Positions 1 through 9,134 of a stretch of 64,000 bases of DNA are shown piece by piece; position 1 is the first letter of the stretch; each line of letters opens with the position of its first letter. Origin of the DNA: OFTM10 sp964344055 (GTDB lineage Bacteria; Actinomycetota; Acidimicrobiia; Acidimicrobiales; Aldehydirespiratoraceae); contig CAYFLT010000016.1 of the NCBI GenBank assembly GCA_964344055.1, positions 3,672-67,671 on the forward strand. Direction: 5' to 3'. The notes beneath the pieces were generated by a model. That model searched no databases. It was given only the letters and a program-made list of their open reading frames with translations, and had not been told where the DNA came from. The position numbers and the translations under genes were made by a program.

Positions 1-3000
1 GAGTCGCCCCGCTACGGCGGGGTGGTCGGGCTCTGGTACGGCAAGGGACCGGGCCTGGACCGGGCCGGCGACGCCATCCGCCACGGCAACGTCTGTGGCT
101 CGGGCCGCACCGACGGGGTGATCGCGGCCGTTGGCGACGACCCGGCCTGCAAGTCGTCAACACTCCCGTCGGCGTCGGAAGCGGCGCTGGCCGATCTCGC
201 CCTGCCCACCCTCTACCCGGGGTCGGTGCAGGAGATACTCGACTATGGCCGCTACGGCTACGAACTCTCGAGGGCCTGCGGTGCGTGGGTCGGGATGAAG
301 ATCCACACCGACGTGGCCGACGGCTCGGCCACCGTCGACTTCGATCCCGACCGGATCCAGATCGCCCGGGTGCCCTTCCTGGTCGACGACGAGCCGTGGA
401 TGCAGACGGTGAACGACGCCCTCATCGGCGCCTACTCCCTCGGCCAGGAGCACGAGGCCTTCACGGTCCGGCTCGAGGCGGCCCGCCACTTCGTGGCGAC
501 CAACCAGCTCGACCGCACCGTCGGCGCCGACGACGCGTGGCTCGGGATCGTGGCGGCCGGGAAGTCGTACCTCGACGTGCGCACCGCGCTCAGCCAGCTC
601 GGCATCGACACCGACGATGAGGTCGCGGCGGTCGGGATTCGGATCCACAAGCCGGCGATGATCTGGCCGCTCGAACCGGACGGCATCCGGCGATTCGCCA
701 CCGGCGTGGAGTCGATCATGGTGGTCGAGGAGAAGCGGGCGTTCGTCGAGGATCAGGTCCGCAACATCCTCTACGGCTCGGCCGACCAGCCCCGGGTGTT
801 CGGCAAGCGCGACACCGAGGGCTCGCCGCTGGTGCCGACGGCCGGCGCCATCGAGCCCGACCAGCTCGTCGAACCGTTGCGTCGGGTCCTGGACCCGAGA
901 CTGGGTGACCGGATCGCGCCCAAGCGGGAGCGCATCCCCGTCACGATCGGCAAGGGTGAGCTCCCCAGCCGCACCCCCTACTTCTGCTCCGGGTGCCCTC
1001 ACAACCGCTCCACCGTCGTGCCCGACGGATCGCTGGCCGGCGGCGGCATCGGCTGTCACGGGATGGCCATCACCATCGGTGGCCGGGCCACCGGCATCAC
1101 CCAGATGGGGGGTGAGGGCGCCCAGTGGGTCGGCCTGTCCTGCTTCGTCGAGGAGCCCCACCGATTCCAGAACCTGGGCGACGGCACGCTGGCCCACTCC
1201 GGCATCCTCGCCATTCGCCAGGCCATCTCGGCCGGCACCAACATCACCTACAAGATCCTCTACAACGGCACCGTCGCCATGACCGGCGGTCAGGACGCGG
1301 CCGGCGAGCTCCCGGTTCCGGCCCTCACCCGAGAACTGGAGGCCGAGGGGGCGAAGCGGATCGTGGTGGTCACCGACGATCCCCACAAATACGGCGACGA
1401 CGCATGGTTCGCACCCGACACCAAGGTGCTCCACCGCGACAAGCTCGACGAGGTCCAGCGAGAGCTCCGCGAGATCGAGGGCACCACCATCCTCATCTAC
1501 GACCAGGGCTGTGCCGCCGAACTGCGACGGGACCGCAAGCGTGGAAAGGTCGAACGGCCGACCACCCGCGTCTTCATCAACGAGGCGGTCTGCGACGGTT
1601 GTGGCCACTGCGGCGTCGTCTCGAACTGCATGAGCGTCCACCCGGTCGACACCCCGTTCGGTCGCAAGACCCGCATCCATCAGGAGTCCTGCAACTTCGA
1701 CCTGTCCTGCCTCGGCGGCGACTGCCCGGCGTTCATCACGGTCACCATCGACGAGTCCGAGACGGTGGGCGGCGCCGACGGTCCGACCCTCACCGCCACC
1801 GTGGCGGCTTGGCCGATGCCGGAAGATCCGGTGGTCCCGGAATCGGGCAGTGTGCTCACCGTCGGTATCGGCGGCACCGGGGTGGTGACGGTCAACCAGC
1901 TCCTGAACACCGCCGCCCTTCTCGAGGGCAAGGCGGCGTCGAGTCTGGACCAGACCGGCCTCGCCCAGAAGGGTGGCCCGGTGGTCTCGCATCTCCAGAT
2001 CGGATCCGATGCCGAGGCTGGGTCCAGCCGTCTCGCCGAGGGAGGTGCCGACGCATACCTGGTCTTCGACCTTGTGGCCGGTGTGGCCCCTGCCAACCTG
2101 GCCCGGACCGACGAGCTGCGCACCACCGCGGTGGTGTCCACCTCCCGAATGCCGACCGGTCACATGGTCACCCGCAAGGCGCTCGAACAGTTCCCCGAAC
2201 TCGACGCGTTCCGCGAGCAGATCGACGCGACCACCCGGGCCGACGACAACACCTGGCTCGACGCGGAGAGCATCGCCAAGACCGTCTTCCGATCCCAACC
2301 CGCGGCCAATCTGATCGTGTTGGGTGCCGCCTATCAGGGTGGCCTGCTGCCGATGTCGAGCACCGCCATCGAACGGGCCATCGAGCTCAACGGGGTGGCC
2401 GTGGAGATGAACACCGAGGCCTTCCGCCTCGGGCGGCGCCTCGCCGCCGACCCGAGCCGACTCGCCGAGATCGATGTGGAAGCCCGCGCGGTGGATGGTC
2501 CGCCCGCCCTGAGCGGCGCGGCTGCGGGGCTGGTGGGGGCGGTCGACACCGACGACGTGCTCGCCGACACGCTGGCATGGCGGCTGCCGGAGCTGATCGC
2601 ATACGAGAACAAGGCGTGGGCGAANNNNNNNNNNGCAGTGCGCACCGCCGAGCTCGCCACCGGTGTCGAGCGATCCGACCTGTCCGACACCGTGGCCCGT
2701 CAGCTGTTCAAGCTGATGACCTACAAGGACGAGTACGAGGTGGCCCGGCTGCATCAGCGGCCCGAGGTCCGCGAAGCCATCGAACGCCGCTTCGGCAAGA
2801 ACGCTACCTACCGGTACCAGCTGAAGCCCCCATCGCTGGTGAAGCTCGGCGTGGACCGCAAGATCGGTTTCGGGCGGATCTCGGGTGGCGTCGCCTTCGG
2901 ATCCCTCCGCAGGATGAAGGGGCTGCGCGGGGGCAAGCTCGATGTCTTCGGGCGCACCGAGGAGCGCCGCATGGAGCGTGAGCTGATCGAGGAGTACGAA

Positions 3001-3171
3001 CAGCTCGCCGCCGAACTCGCCGCATCGCTCACCGCCGACCGCTACGACGACGCGGTCCGGATCGCGTCCCTGGCCGACCAGGTGAGAGGGTTCGCCGACG
3101 TCAAGGCCGCCAACGTCGAGCGCTACCGCGTCGAACTCGACGACGCAATCACGCTCTGGCGCGACCAGTGA
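1..3171 (+). CDS. Indolepyruvate ferredoxin oxidoreductase, single-chain, 5' truncated by window edge
   Basis: The frame is open from the first base, so the start lies upstream; 1056 residues are visible. Single-chain enzymes of this family (about 1150-1190 residues) oxidatively decarboxylate indolepyruvate and related 2-oxo acids to acyl-CoA with thiamine diphosphate. Visible marks are a CSGCPHN cysteine cluster (about 972-1010), a thiamine-diphosphate segment GDGTLAHSG ending in YNGTVAMTGGQ (about 1180-1290), a cysteine-rich stretch CDGCGHCGVVSNC and SCLGGDC (about 1590-1730) resembling a degenerate iron-sulphur site, and the gamma-like domain GIGGTGVVTVNQLL (about 1870). A 10-N join at 2625 falls in the C-terminal domain; the frame is kept across it. 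It converges with the inositol-phosphate synthase gene 36 bp downstream. Confidence 0.9.
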   Translation, partial: ESPRYGGVVGLWYGKGPGLDRAGDAIRHGNVCGSGRTDGVIAAVGDDPACKSSTLPSASEAALADLALPTLYPGSVQEILDYGRYGYELSRACGAWVGMKIHTDVADGSATVDFDPDRIQIARVPFLVDDEPWMQTVNDALIGAYSLGQEHEAFTVRLEAARHFVATNQLDRTVGADDAWLGIVAAGKSYLDVRTALSQLGIDTDDEVAAVGIRIHKPAMIWPLEPDGIRRFATGVESIMVVEEKRAFVEDQVRNILYGSADQPRVFGKRDTEGSPLVPTAGAIEPDQLVEPLRRVLDPRLGDRIAPKRERIPVTIGKGELPSRTPYFCSGCPHNRSTVVPDGSLAGGGIGCHGMAITIGGRATGITQMGGEGAQWVGLSCFVEEPHRFQNLGDGTLAHSGILAIRQAISAGTNITYKILYNGTVAMTGGQDAAGELPVPALTRELEAEGAKRIVVVTDDPHKYGDDAWFAPDTKVLHRDKLDEVQRELREIEGTTILIYDQGCAAELRRDRKRGKVERPTTRVFINEAVCDGCGHCGVVSNCMSVHPVDTPFGRKTRIHQESCNFDLSCLGGDCPAFITVTIDESETVGGADGPTLTATVAAWPMPEDPVVPESGSVLTVGIGGTGVVTVNQLLNTAALLEGKAASSLDQTGLAQKGGPVVSHLQIGSDAEAGSSRLAEGGADAYLVFDLVAGVAPANLARTDELRTTAVVSTSRMPTGHMVTRKALEQFPELDAFREQIDATTRADDNTWLDAESIAKTVFRSQPAANLIVLGAAYQGGLLPMSSTAIERAIELNGVAVEMNTEAFRLGRRLAADPSRLAEIDVEARAVDGPPALSGAAAGLVGAVDTDDVLADTLAWRLPELIAYENKAWAXXXXAVRTAELATGVERSDLSDTVARQLFKLMTYKDEYEVARLHQRPEVREAIERRFGKNATYRYQLKPPSLVKLGVDRKIGFGRISGGVAFGSLRRMKGLRGGKLDVFGRTEERRMERELIEEYEQLAAELAASLTADRYDDAVRIASLADQVRGFADVKAANVERYRVELDDAITLWRDQ
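2625..2634. other. Assembly gap (10 N) inside the indolepyruvate oxidoreductase gene
   Basis: Ten Ns. The upstream frame ends in codons for AWA plus two bases, and the downstream frame reads AVRTAE. The number of true missing bases must therefore be 1 modulo 3, which 10 satisfies. The neighbouring family sequence usually holds a short RY-containing helix here, so a small real deletion of about 10-22 bp is plausible. Confidence 0.95.
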
Positions 3172-3207
3172 TCATCTGGGCCGATCGAGCGCGAGAAGGA
3201 GCAGGGG

Positions 3208-4521
3208 TCAGCCGGCTTCGCTGTGGGTGACGGGCTGTTCGCCCATCCACTCGCGGAGCGTGTTCTTGAGCTTCGTCTGCTGGATGAAGAGATCCTGCTC
3301 GGCAGGCGCGTCGCCGGCCGACTGGGGGGCCTTCAGGTAGAAGCTCAGCCACTCCTGGACGCCGGATTCACCGGCCCGCATGGCGAGGTCCATGAAGAGG
3401 GCGAGGTCGAGCACGATCGGGGCGGCGAGGATGGAGTCGCGGCAGAGGAAGTCGATCTTGATCTGCATCGGGTAGCCCATCCATCCGAAGATGTCGACGG
3501 CGTCCCAGCCTTCCTTGTTGTCGCCCCGGGGCGGGTAGTAGTTGATCCGCACCACGTGGTCGACGTTGCCGTACAGCTCCGGGTACACCTCGGGCTCGAG
3601 GATCTTGTGGAGCACGCCGAGCTTCGACTCCTCCTTCGTCTTGAAGTTCTCCGGTGCGTCGAGCACCTCACCATCGCGGTTGCCCAGAATGTTGGTCGAG
3701 TACCAGCCCCGGAGGCCGAGCATGCGGGCCTTGAGTCCCGGTGCCAGCAGGGTCTTCATGAGGGTCTGGCCGGTCTTGAAGTCCTTGCCGGCGATCGGCA
3801 CGCCGCGGGTCTCCGACAGCTCGATCATGCACGGCAGGTCGGTCGAGAGGTTCGGGGCGCCGTTGGCGAAGGGCACATCGCTCTGGAGGGCGGCGTAGAC
3901 GTAGATCTGCGAGGGCGAGATGTTGTCGTCGTTGTCCTTGAGGCCCTGCTCGAAGGCGGCCACCGACTGATGGACGGCCGACGGCTCCTGGAAGGCCTCG
4001 GTCGAGCCGCACCAGACCATGACGAGGCGGTCGCAGTCGTTCTCGACCCGGAAGTTCTCGATGTCGGCCATGAGCGCCATGGCCTGGTCCCACTTGTTGG
4101 TCTCGCTCTTCACCCGCGTACCGTCGAGGCGGCTCACCCAGCGCTGATCGAAGACGGCGTCCATGGCGACGACGCCCTCGAGTTCCTGGGCGATCGGGGA
4201 GAGATCCTTCTCCTCGAGCACGCCACAGGTGCGTGCAGCCTCGAGAGCGTTGGCCGAGATCGGGTCCCAGCCGCCGAAGACGATGTCGTCGAGCGAGGCC
4301 AGGGGGGCGAAGTCCTTGATGAGGGGGTTGCGGCCGTCCTCACGGGTGCCCAGGCGGATGTGAGCCATCTGGGAGACCGAGCCGAGCGGTGCGGTGCCGT
4401 TCTGGCGGGCGGCGAGCACGCCGGCGATGAAGGTGGAGGCCACGGCGCCGAGTCCGGGGGTGAGAACGCCGAGCTTGCCGGTGGCGGGAGCGATGCTTCG
4501 AGCAGACATGGTGATAATCAT
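3208..4521 (-). CDS. ino1: myo-Inositol-1-phosphate (inositol-3-phosphate) synthase
   Basis: NAD-dependent conversion of glucose 6-phosphate to 1L-myo-inositol 1-phosphate, the entry step to phosphatidylinositol and mycothiol. The 437-residue product has an N-terminal Rossmann segment (GKLGVLTPGLGAVASTF), the family signature LRGWYSTNILGNRDG in the middle and the catalytic/dimerisation segment VRINYYPPRGDNKEGWDAVD near the C-terminus. It is longer than mycobacterial Ino1 (about 367) and resembles the long bacterial form. Two ATG starts lie 12 nt apart (4521 and 4509); neither has a clear Shine-Dalgarno, so the start may be 4509 (MSARS). It is divergent from a LysR regulator with a 49-bp spacer. 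Likely links to mycothiol, since a mycothiol-dependent enzyme is encoded at 23.7 kb (inference). Confidence 0.92.
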   Translation of the reverse strand: MIITMSARSIAPATGKLGVLTPGLGAVASTFIAGVLAARQNGTAPLGSVSQMAHIRLGTREDGRNPLIKDFAPLASLDDIVFGGWDPISANALEAARTCGVLEEKDLSPIAQELEGVVAMDAVFDQRWVSRLDGTRVKSETNKWDQAMALMADIENFRVENDCDRLVMVWCGSTEAFQEPSAVHQSVAAFEQGLKDNDDNISPSQIYVYAALQSDVPFANGAPNLSTDLPCMIELSETRGVPIAGKDFKTGQTLMKTLLAPGLKARMLGLRGWYSTNILGNRDGEVLDAPENFKTKEESKLGVLHKILEPEVYPELYGNVDHVVRINYYPPRGDNKEGWDAVDIFGWMGYPMQIKIDFLCRDSILAAPIVLDLALFMDLAMRAGESGVQEWLSFYLKAPQSAGDAPAEQDLFIQQTKLKNTLREWMGEQPVTHSEAG

Positions 4522-4570
4522 AAGGACATCTGGAGAAGATCGACAGCTTATGAAGGAAGTCTGAACTATT
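4522..4570. promoter_or_regulatory. Divergent intergenic region, ino1 / LysR regulator
   Basis: This AT-richer spacer separates divergently transcribed ino1 and the LysR-type gene and must hold both promoters. An inverted repeat CATAAG (4519-4524) ... CTTATG (4547-4552) with a 22-nt spacer overlaps the ino1 start. LysR-type regulators commonly control the divergent neighbour, so this is a candidate regulator site. The binding is inferred. Confidence 0.35.
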
Positions 4571-5434
4571 GTGCACGGGGTGGACCGTGTCCTCCCCGAC
4601 CTCTCGATCCGTCAGCTGGAGTATCTCGTCGCAGTGAGCGAGGCCCCGAACTGGGCCACGGCGGCGGCCGGGGTCGGGGTGTCGGCGTCCGCCCTGTCGC
4701 AGGGCCTGGCCGAGCTCGAACGTCGGATCGGCGTCCCGCTCTTCGACCGGAAGGGGCGACGGCGGGTGCTCCGACCCGCGGCGCGCGAGGTGCTCGCTCA
4801 CGCCCGACAGGTGGTCGCCTTGACCGGCGACCTGGCGGCCTGGGCCGATCGCACCCGCACTGGCCGCGGTGGCACCCTCCGTGTGGGCATGATCGACGCG
4901 GCGGCGGTCGGTCACTACCCGGAGCTGCTGAGGCGGTTCCGAACCGATCACCCCGAACTCGAGTTCCGACTGCGGGTCGCCCCCAGCGCCCAGCTCCTCG
5001 ACGAGTTGGAGTCCGGTGTGCTCGACCTCATCGTCTGTGTGGAACCCGCAGAGGCGAGGAGGGGAGTCATCAGCGAGCATCTCCTGAGTGAGGAACTCGC
5101 CGTCTTCACCCCGGACGGTCGCCCTCCCCGGTCTCCCTCCCGGTGGGGCTCGTGGGTGCTGTTCGCCGTCGGGTCCCACACCAGGGCGGTCATCGACGAG
5201 GCACTTCGTGAGCTGGGTGCACCCCTCGATGTCGTCGCCGAGTCGAATCAGCCGGAGGTGTTGCGAGCGATGGTCGGGCTCGGCGTCGGCTGGACGGTTC
5301 TCCCCGTTGTGCAGGCCGCTCCCGAACTGGCCGGTGGTCGCGTGATCGCCGAGCGCCGGCTCGTCGTCGCCCGGCGCGAGGGGGCCGCCATCGACCCGGC
5401 CGCCGAAATGCTCGCCGATCGTCTCCGCGCCTAG
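4571..5434 (+). CDS. LysR-family transcriptional regulator
   Basis: 287 residues. An N-terminal winged helix-turn-helix (about residues 12-70) carries the family pattern LSIRQLEYLVAVSE, ASALSQGLAELERRIGVPLF, and a C-terminal periplasmic-binding-like effector domain begins at GGTLRVGMIDAAAVGHYPEL. The GTG start at 4571 has a purine run (GAAGGA, 4553-4558) somewhat far upstream; GTG 4580 is an alternative. The gene is divergent from ino1, the arrangement typical of a LysR regulator and its target, so it may control inositol-phosphate synthesis (inference). The effector is unknown. Confidence 0.88.
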   Translation: MHGVDRVLPDLSIRQLEYLVAVSEAPNWATAAAGVGVSASALSQGLAELERRIGVPLFDRKGRRRVLRPAAREVLAHARQVVALTGDLAAWADRTRTGRGGTLRVGMIDAAAVGHYPELLRRFRTDHPELEFRLRVAPSAQLLDELESGVLDLIVCVEPAEARRGVISEHLLSEELAVFTPDGRPPRSPSRWGSWVLFAVGSHTRAVIDEALRELGAPLDVVAESNQPEVLRAMVGLGVGWTVLPVVQAAPELAGGRVIAERRLVVARREGAAIDPAAEMLADRLRA

Positions 5435-5477
5435 TCTCCGCACTGGCGCCCAACATCCACCACGACGGGAGACGACG

Positions 5478-5948
5478 ATGAGCAATGCAGCCGCCGCGTA
5501 CGAGATTCTCAAGGCAACCGAGGGGCAGGATCAGGGCACGGGCGAATGGCACGAGATCAGCCAGGACCAGATCAACGCCTTCGCCGACTGCACCCTCGAC
5601 CATCAGTTCATCCACATCGACAAGGAGCGGGCGACGCCGATCTTCGGCGACACGATCGCCCACGGCTTCCTCACCCTCTCGATGCTGGTCCACCTCAGCA
5701 CGACGATTCCCAACGACACGCCACCGCTCGAGGGCATCGTGATGGGCATCAACTACGGCATGGAGAAGGTCCGGTTCCTGAACCCGGTGCTGTCGGGCAA
5801 GCGGGTCCGCGCCCAGTCGTCGGTGAAGTCGGTCGTGCTGAAAGGCACCGCCATCGACGTCACCCGCACGTTCACCGTGGAGATCGAGGGCGAGGAGAAG
5901 CCTGCGTTGGTGGCCGACTGGATCGGCCGCTCGGTTTTCGACTCCTGA
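5478..5948 (+). CDS. MaoC-family (R)-specific enoyl-CoA hydratase/dehydratase
   Basis: 156-residue single hot-dog domain. The hydratase motif is seen as FADCTLDHQFIHIDKERA followed by GDTIAHGFLTLSM (catalytic Asp and His), then the helix end VMGINYGMEKVRF. These proteins hydrate 2-enoyl-CoA to (R)-3-hydroxyacyl-CoA in fatty-acid or polyester metabolism, or act as nodulation-N-like dehydratases. GGGAGA lies just upstream of ATG 5478. A close paralogue sits at 56688-57143 with the same IAHGYLTLSL and MGINYGVNKVRF segments. Confidence 0.9.
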   Translation: MSNAAAAYEILKATEGQDQGTGEWHEISQDQINAFADCTLDHQFIHIDKERATPIFGDTIAHGFLTLSMLVHLSTTIPNDTPPLEGIVMGINYGMEKVRFLNPVLSGKRVRAQSSVKSVVLKGTAIDVTRTFTVEIEGEEKPALVADWIGRSVFDS

Positions 5949-5967
5949 ACGCCGACTGGCATCGACC

Positions 5968-6768
5968 GTGAACACCTACCCTCTTCACCTCGGCAGCTCG
6001 CTGTTCACCCTCGTCGACCCCGAGCCGGGTCACGAGGTGGCCTACAACCGCTGGTACGAGCGAGATCACTTCTACGCCGGGTGCATGATCGGACCGTGGC
6101 TGTTCGCCGGGCGTCGCTGGGTGGCCACCCGGGAACTGAAGGATCTGCGCTTCCCCGCGGACGGTGACGCCGTCGCCTCACCGGTCGACCGTGGCTCCTA
6201 CCTGGCCACCTACTGGGTGCTGGAGGGCAAGCACGACGACCACTTCGCCTGGGGCGGGCCCCAGGCGGTGGATCTCTACAAGCAGAACCGGGGGTTTCAT
6301 CAGCGGGTCCATGCGCACACGGTGCTGCTCGATCAGCCCACGTTCGCCTACCGCGACGACGATCCGATTCCGGTCGAGCTCGCCCTGGATCACCCCTACT
6401 CCGGCCTCGCGGTCGTGGCAGTCGATCCCGCCGATGGCGTCGCCGACGAGGAACTCGGCGTCCACCTCGAACGGGTCGCGCTGCCCGCGCTCATGAACGG
6501 CTCCGGAGTGGCCAGCATGGTGTCGTGGCGCTACATCCAGATGGGCAAGGGCACCGAGCGCGCACCGATGGATCTCGGGATGCCACCAGGCCCGCCCGAA
6601 CGCCGTCTGCAGATGTTCTTCCTCGATCGGGACCCGCGGGACGAGTGGGCCCGCTTCCACGACTACGCGGACGCGCTCGCCACCGCGGGCCAGGGGAGGG
6701 TGGCATTCGCCGCACCCTTCATCCCCACCATCGTCGGAACGGACACGTACACCGACCAGCTCTGGTGA
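5968..6768 (+). CDS. Conserved hypothetical protein, possible dimeric alpha/beta-barrel fold
   Basis: 266 residues, no signal peptide or membrane segment; I do not recognise a named family. The N-terminus (YNRWYERDHFYAGCMIGPW) looks like the start of an EthD-like ferredoxin-type alpha/beta unit, and a second similar half may begin near residue 145 (HPYSGLAVVAVD), giving a possible two-repeat barrel. GTG start at 5968. It sits 19 bp after the MaoC gene and its TGA overlaps the GTG of the lipoprotein peptidase, so the three are probably co-transcribed. A role in the same CoA or aromatic catabolic unit is only a guess. Confidence 0.6.
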   Translation: MNTYPLHLGSSLFTLVDPEPGHEVAYNRWYERDHFYAGCMIGPWLFAGRRWVATRELKDLRFPADGDAVASPVDRGSYLATYWVLEGKHDDHFAWGGPQAVDLYKQNRGFHQRVHAHTVLLDQPTFAYRDDDPIPVELALDHPYSGLAVVAVDPADGVADEELGVHLERVALPALMNGSGVASMVSWRYIQMGKGTERAPMDLGMPPGPPERRLQMFFLDRDPRDEWARFHDYADALATAGQGRVAFAAPFIPTIVGTDTYTDQLW

Positions 6769-8318
6769 GACGCCGCCTGGTCGCCACGCTCGCCGTGGCC
6801 GGCTTGGCCGCGGCCGGATGCTCGAACGGCGACGACGACGTCGCCGCCCCCCTGCTCGTCACCACGTCGACCTCGGCAGCCGCCGACGAGAGCCCGACGT
6901 CTGACGAGAACGGCCCGACCTTCGGTGTGATGGAGGTCGTCCCCACCGAGATCGGGCAGGTGGCGTGCCCCGACTCGATCGCATCCGACCTCGTCGCGTG
7001 CGGCGTGGCCACCGTGGCCCTCGATCGCACTGGCAGGGTCCTCGACACCACCGAGATCACCGTCGCCACGATGGAGGGCTACGACAGTGGCTTCGTCACC
7101 CCATTGGTCGTCTTGCAGGGCGGTCCCGGCGGGGCCAGTTCGGATCTCGCCGGGTGGTTCCCCCAGCAACCCTTCACCCAGGTCTTCATCGACCAGCGGG
7201 GAACCGGATTCCGTGGTGCCGAATTCGACTGCACGGAGTACGACGAGGCCCTCGACGAGATCTTCGCGGCCCCGGGCGCCGAGGCCGGACGCCTGACCGC
7301 CGAGGCGCTGGACGCCTGCGCACGTCGTCTCCGTGACGACCCCCTGTTCGAGCACACGACCACCCAGAGCCATGCCCAAGACGTGATCTCGGTGATGAAT
7401 GCCCTCGGCTACCAGCGCTACGTGGTGTACGGGGTGTCGTACGGGTCGACCATCGGCTTCGAACTGCTGCGGATGGAACTTCCGACGGTCGCGGGCGTTG
7501 TGCTCGATGGCGTGTATCCGCCCGACATCGACATCGATGAAGCGCTCGTCCGATCCGCCTCCCGAGCCATCGCGACCGTTGGCGACGCGTGCTCGCTGAG
7601 CGCGGTGTGCACTGACTACACCGATGACTTCGGCGCGCTGGTCGAGCGCCTGATCGAACAGCTCGACGCGGACCCGATGGTGGTCACCCTCAGCGGCAAC
7701 GAGTCCGGCTTCGACGAGCGAGTCGACGTCGTGCTCGACGGGACCCGTCTGGCGGAACTCACGTTCCTGTTGCTGTACAGCGAGGCTCGCGTCCGTCACC
7801 TGCCTTCGGTTCTCGCAGCCATCGAAGCCGGCGATGAGTCCGCGGCCCGCTGGCTCACGAGCGTGGGCGTCCGCACGATGGTGGCGGCCTACGGCGCCAA
7901 CGACGAAGCGACGTTCTTCGCAGTGCAGTGCAGCGACCGGTTCCCCTTCACCGACGGGCCGGGTGCGGAACTCGACCCGTTTTCGGGCGTGATCGCGTCG
8001 GCGCCGATATCCGAGTCGTGCGAGTCGTGGAACCAGAGCGAGGCCCACGAGATCGTCGCCGCGCCAGTGGAATCCGACACACCGACCCTCCTGCTGTCCG
8101 GCCAGTTCGACCCGATCACCCCGCCCGAGTTCGCCGACGCCGCTGCCGACCGCTTGTCCAACGCCACGGTGGTCACTCAGGACGGACGGGGCCACGGCAT
8201 CTGGTACGGCAACGAATGCATCGCATCGATCGTGCGGGACTTCGTCGCCGATCCGGATCGCAGACTCGACGTGTCCTGCGCCGCGGACGGGGTGCCCGTT
8301 GATTGGGCCCGCCCCTAG
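6765..8318 (+). CDS. Secreted lipoprotein, alpha/beta-hydrolase of peptidase family S33 (tripeptidyl-aminopeptidase/proline-iminopeptidase-like)
   Basis: 517 residues from a GTG that overlaps the preceding TGA (GTGA); the open frame extends further upstream, but only this start gives a signal peptide. The N-terminus RRRLVATLAVAGLAAAGC is a lipobox-type signal peptide, followed by a low-complexity linker. Catalytic features are the oxyanion segment LQGGPGG (about residue 120), the nucleophile elbow GVSYGS (about 222-227), and a C-terminal segment LLLSGQFDPITPP with Asp and GRGHGIW with His. These match secreted actinobacterial S33 exopeptidases that release N-terminal residues from peptides outside the cell. 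The substrate is not predictable. Confidence 0.85.
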   Translation: MRRRLVATLAVAGLAAAGCSNGDDDVAAPLLVTTSTSAAADESPTSDENGPTFGVMEVVPTEIGQVACPDSIASDLVACGVATVALDRTGRVLDTTEITVATMEGYDSGFVTPLVVLQGGPGGASSDLAGWFPQQPFTQVFIDQRGTGFRGAEFDCTEYDEALDEIFAAPGAEAGRLTAEALDACARRLRDDPLFEHTTTQSHAQDVISVMNALGYQRYVVYGVSYGSTIGFELLRMELPTVAGVVLDGVYPPDIDIDEALVRSASRAIATVGDACSLSAVCTDYTDDFGALVERLIEQLDADPMVVTLSGNESGFDERVDVVLDGTRLAELTFLLLYSEARVRHLPSVLAAIEAGDESAARWLTSVGVRTMVAAYGANDEATFFAVQCSDRFPFTDGPGAELDPFSGVIASAPISESCESWNQSEAHEIVAAPVESDTPTLLLSGQFDPITPPEFADAAADRLSNATVVTQDGRGHGIWYGNECIASIVRDFVADPDRRLDVSCAADGVPVDWARP

Positions 8319-8338
8319 CCGCGTGGAAGGATCGGCTG

Positions 8339-9127
8339 ATGGTGCTGGACGGGAAGACGGTGATGATCTCCGGTGTCGGACCGGGTCTCGGCGGGGCATG
8401 TGCCGACGCCGCGTTCCGCGACGGCGCCAATGTCGTGTTGGTCGCACGAAACCAGGAACGGCTCGACGGCAAGGCCCGGGAGCTCGACCCCACGGGGGAT
8501 CGGGTGCTCGCGGTCGCCGCCGACATCTCCGAGCGGGTGAGCCTGGACGCCGCCGTGGACGCCGCCGTGGCGAAGTTCGGACGGCTCGATGGGGTGGTGA
8601 GCGTCGCAGCCTTCGACAACCTCCTCGGTCGGGTGCTCGACACCGACCCTGGTGACTTCGAGGCGGTGCTTCGCCTCAACGTCATCGCCCCGGTCGCGTT
8701 GGTCGACTCGGTGACCCCGGCACTCGAGGGTTCAGGAGGCGGATCGATCGTGTTGATCGGCAGCCAGGCCTCGCTCAACCAGAGCGATCGGATTCCCCAG
8801 GGTGCATACGGGGCGTCGAAGTCGGCGCTGTTGGCGGTCGCGCGAAGCCTCGCAGTGGATCTCGGACCCCGAAAGATCAGGGTCAACACCGTCGTTCCCA
8901 CCTGGATGTGGGGCCCCAATGTCGAGCTCTACTGCCAGTGGCAGGCCGGCGAGCGTGGGACCACGACGGAGGCAATCCGCGACGAGATCGTGGCCACGAT
9001 GCCGCTCGGAGAGATGCCGACCGACGGCGACGTGGCCGAAGCGGTCATCTTCTTCCTCTCGGATCGGTCCCGAATGGTGACCGGCCAACGCATCCTGGTC
9101 AACGCCGGGGAGTTCTTCGACACGTGA
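8339..9127 (+). CDS. SDR-family oxidoreductase
   Basis: 262-residue classical short-chain dehydrogenase/reductase. The Rossmann glycine motif is GVGPGLGG, close to the N-terminus; the catalytic tetrad region shows LIGSQASLNQ (Ser), then YGASKSALL (Tyr and Lys). The frame is open to 8303, but ATG 8339 is preceded by GGAAGG (8325-8330) and gives the normal N-terminus, so it is chosen. The C-terminus contains GEMPTDGDVAEAVIFFLSD, typical of these NAD(P)-dependent alcohol/ketone enzymes. It follows the S33 gene by 20 bp and precedes the NUDIX gene by 7 bp. Confidence 0.88.
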   Translation: MVLDGKTVMISGVGPGLGGACADAAFRDGANVVLVARNQERLDGKARELDPTGDRVLAVAADISERVSLDAAVDAAVAKFGRLDGVVSVAAFDNLLGRVLDTDPGDFEAVLRLNVIAPVALVDSVTPALEGSGGGSIVLIGSQASLNQSDRIPQGAYGASKSALLAVARSLAVDLGPRKIRVNTVVPTWMWGPNVELYCQWQAGERGTTTEAIRDEIVATMPLGEMPTDGDVAEAVIFFLSDRSRMVTGQRILVNAGEFFDT

Positions 9128-9134
9128 GTGGCCG

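Noticed and set aside
157..2754. Long minus-strand open frame inside the indolepyruvate oxidoreductase gene
   Set aside because: High-GC antisense shadow; no family motif, and the plus strand carries clear thiamine-diphosphate and Fe-S segments.
1125..2981. Long plus-strand frame in another phase of the oxidoreductase
   Set aside because: Composition is Arg/Pro/Gly-rich shadow sequence; the real frame has the enzyme domains.
3223..5091. Plus-strand 622-residue frame antisense to ino1
   Set aside because: It is complementary to the real ino1 gene and has no domain.
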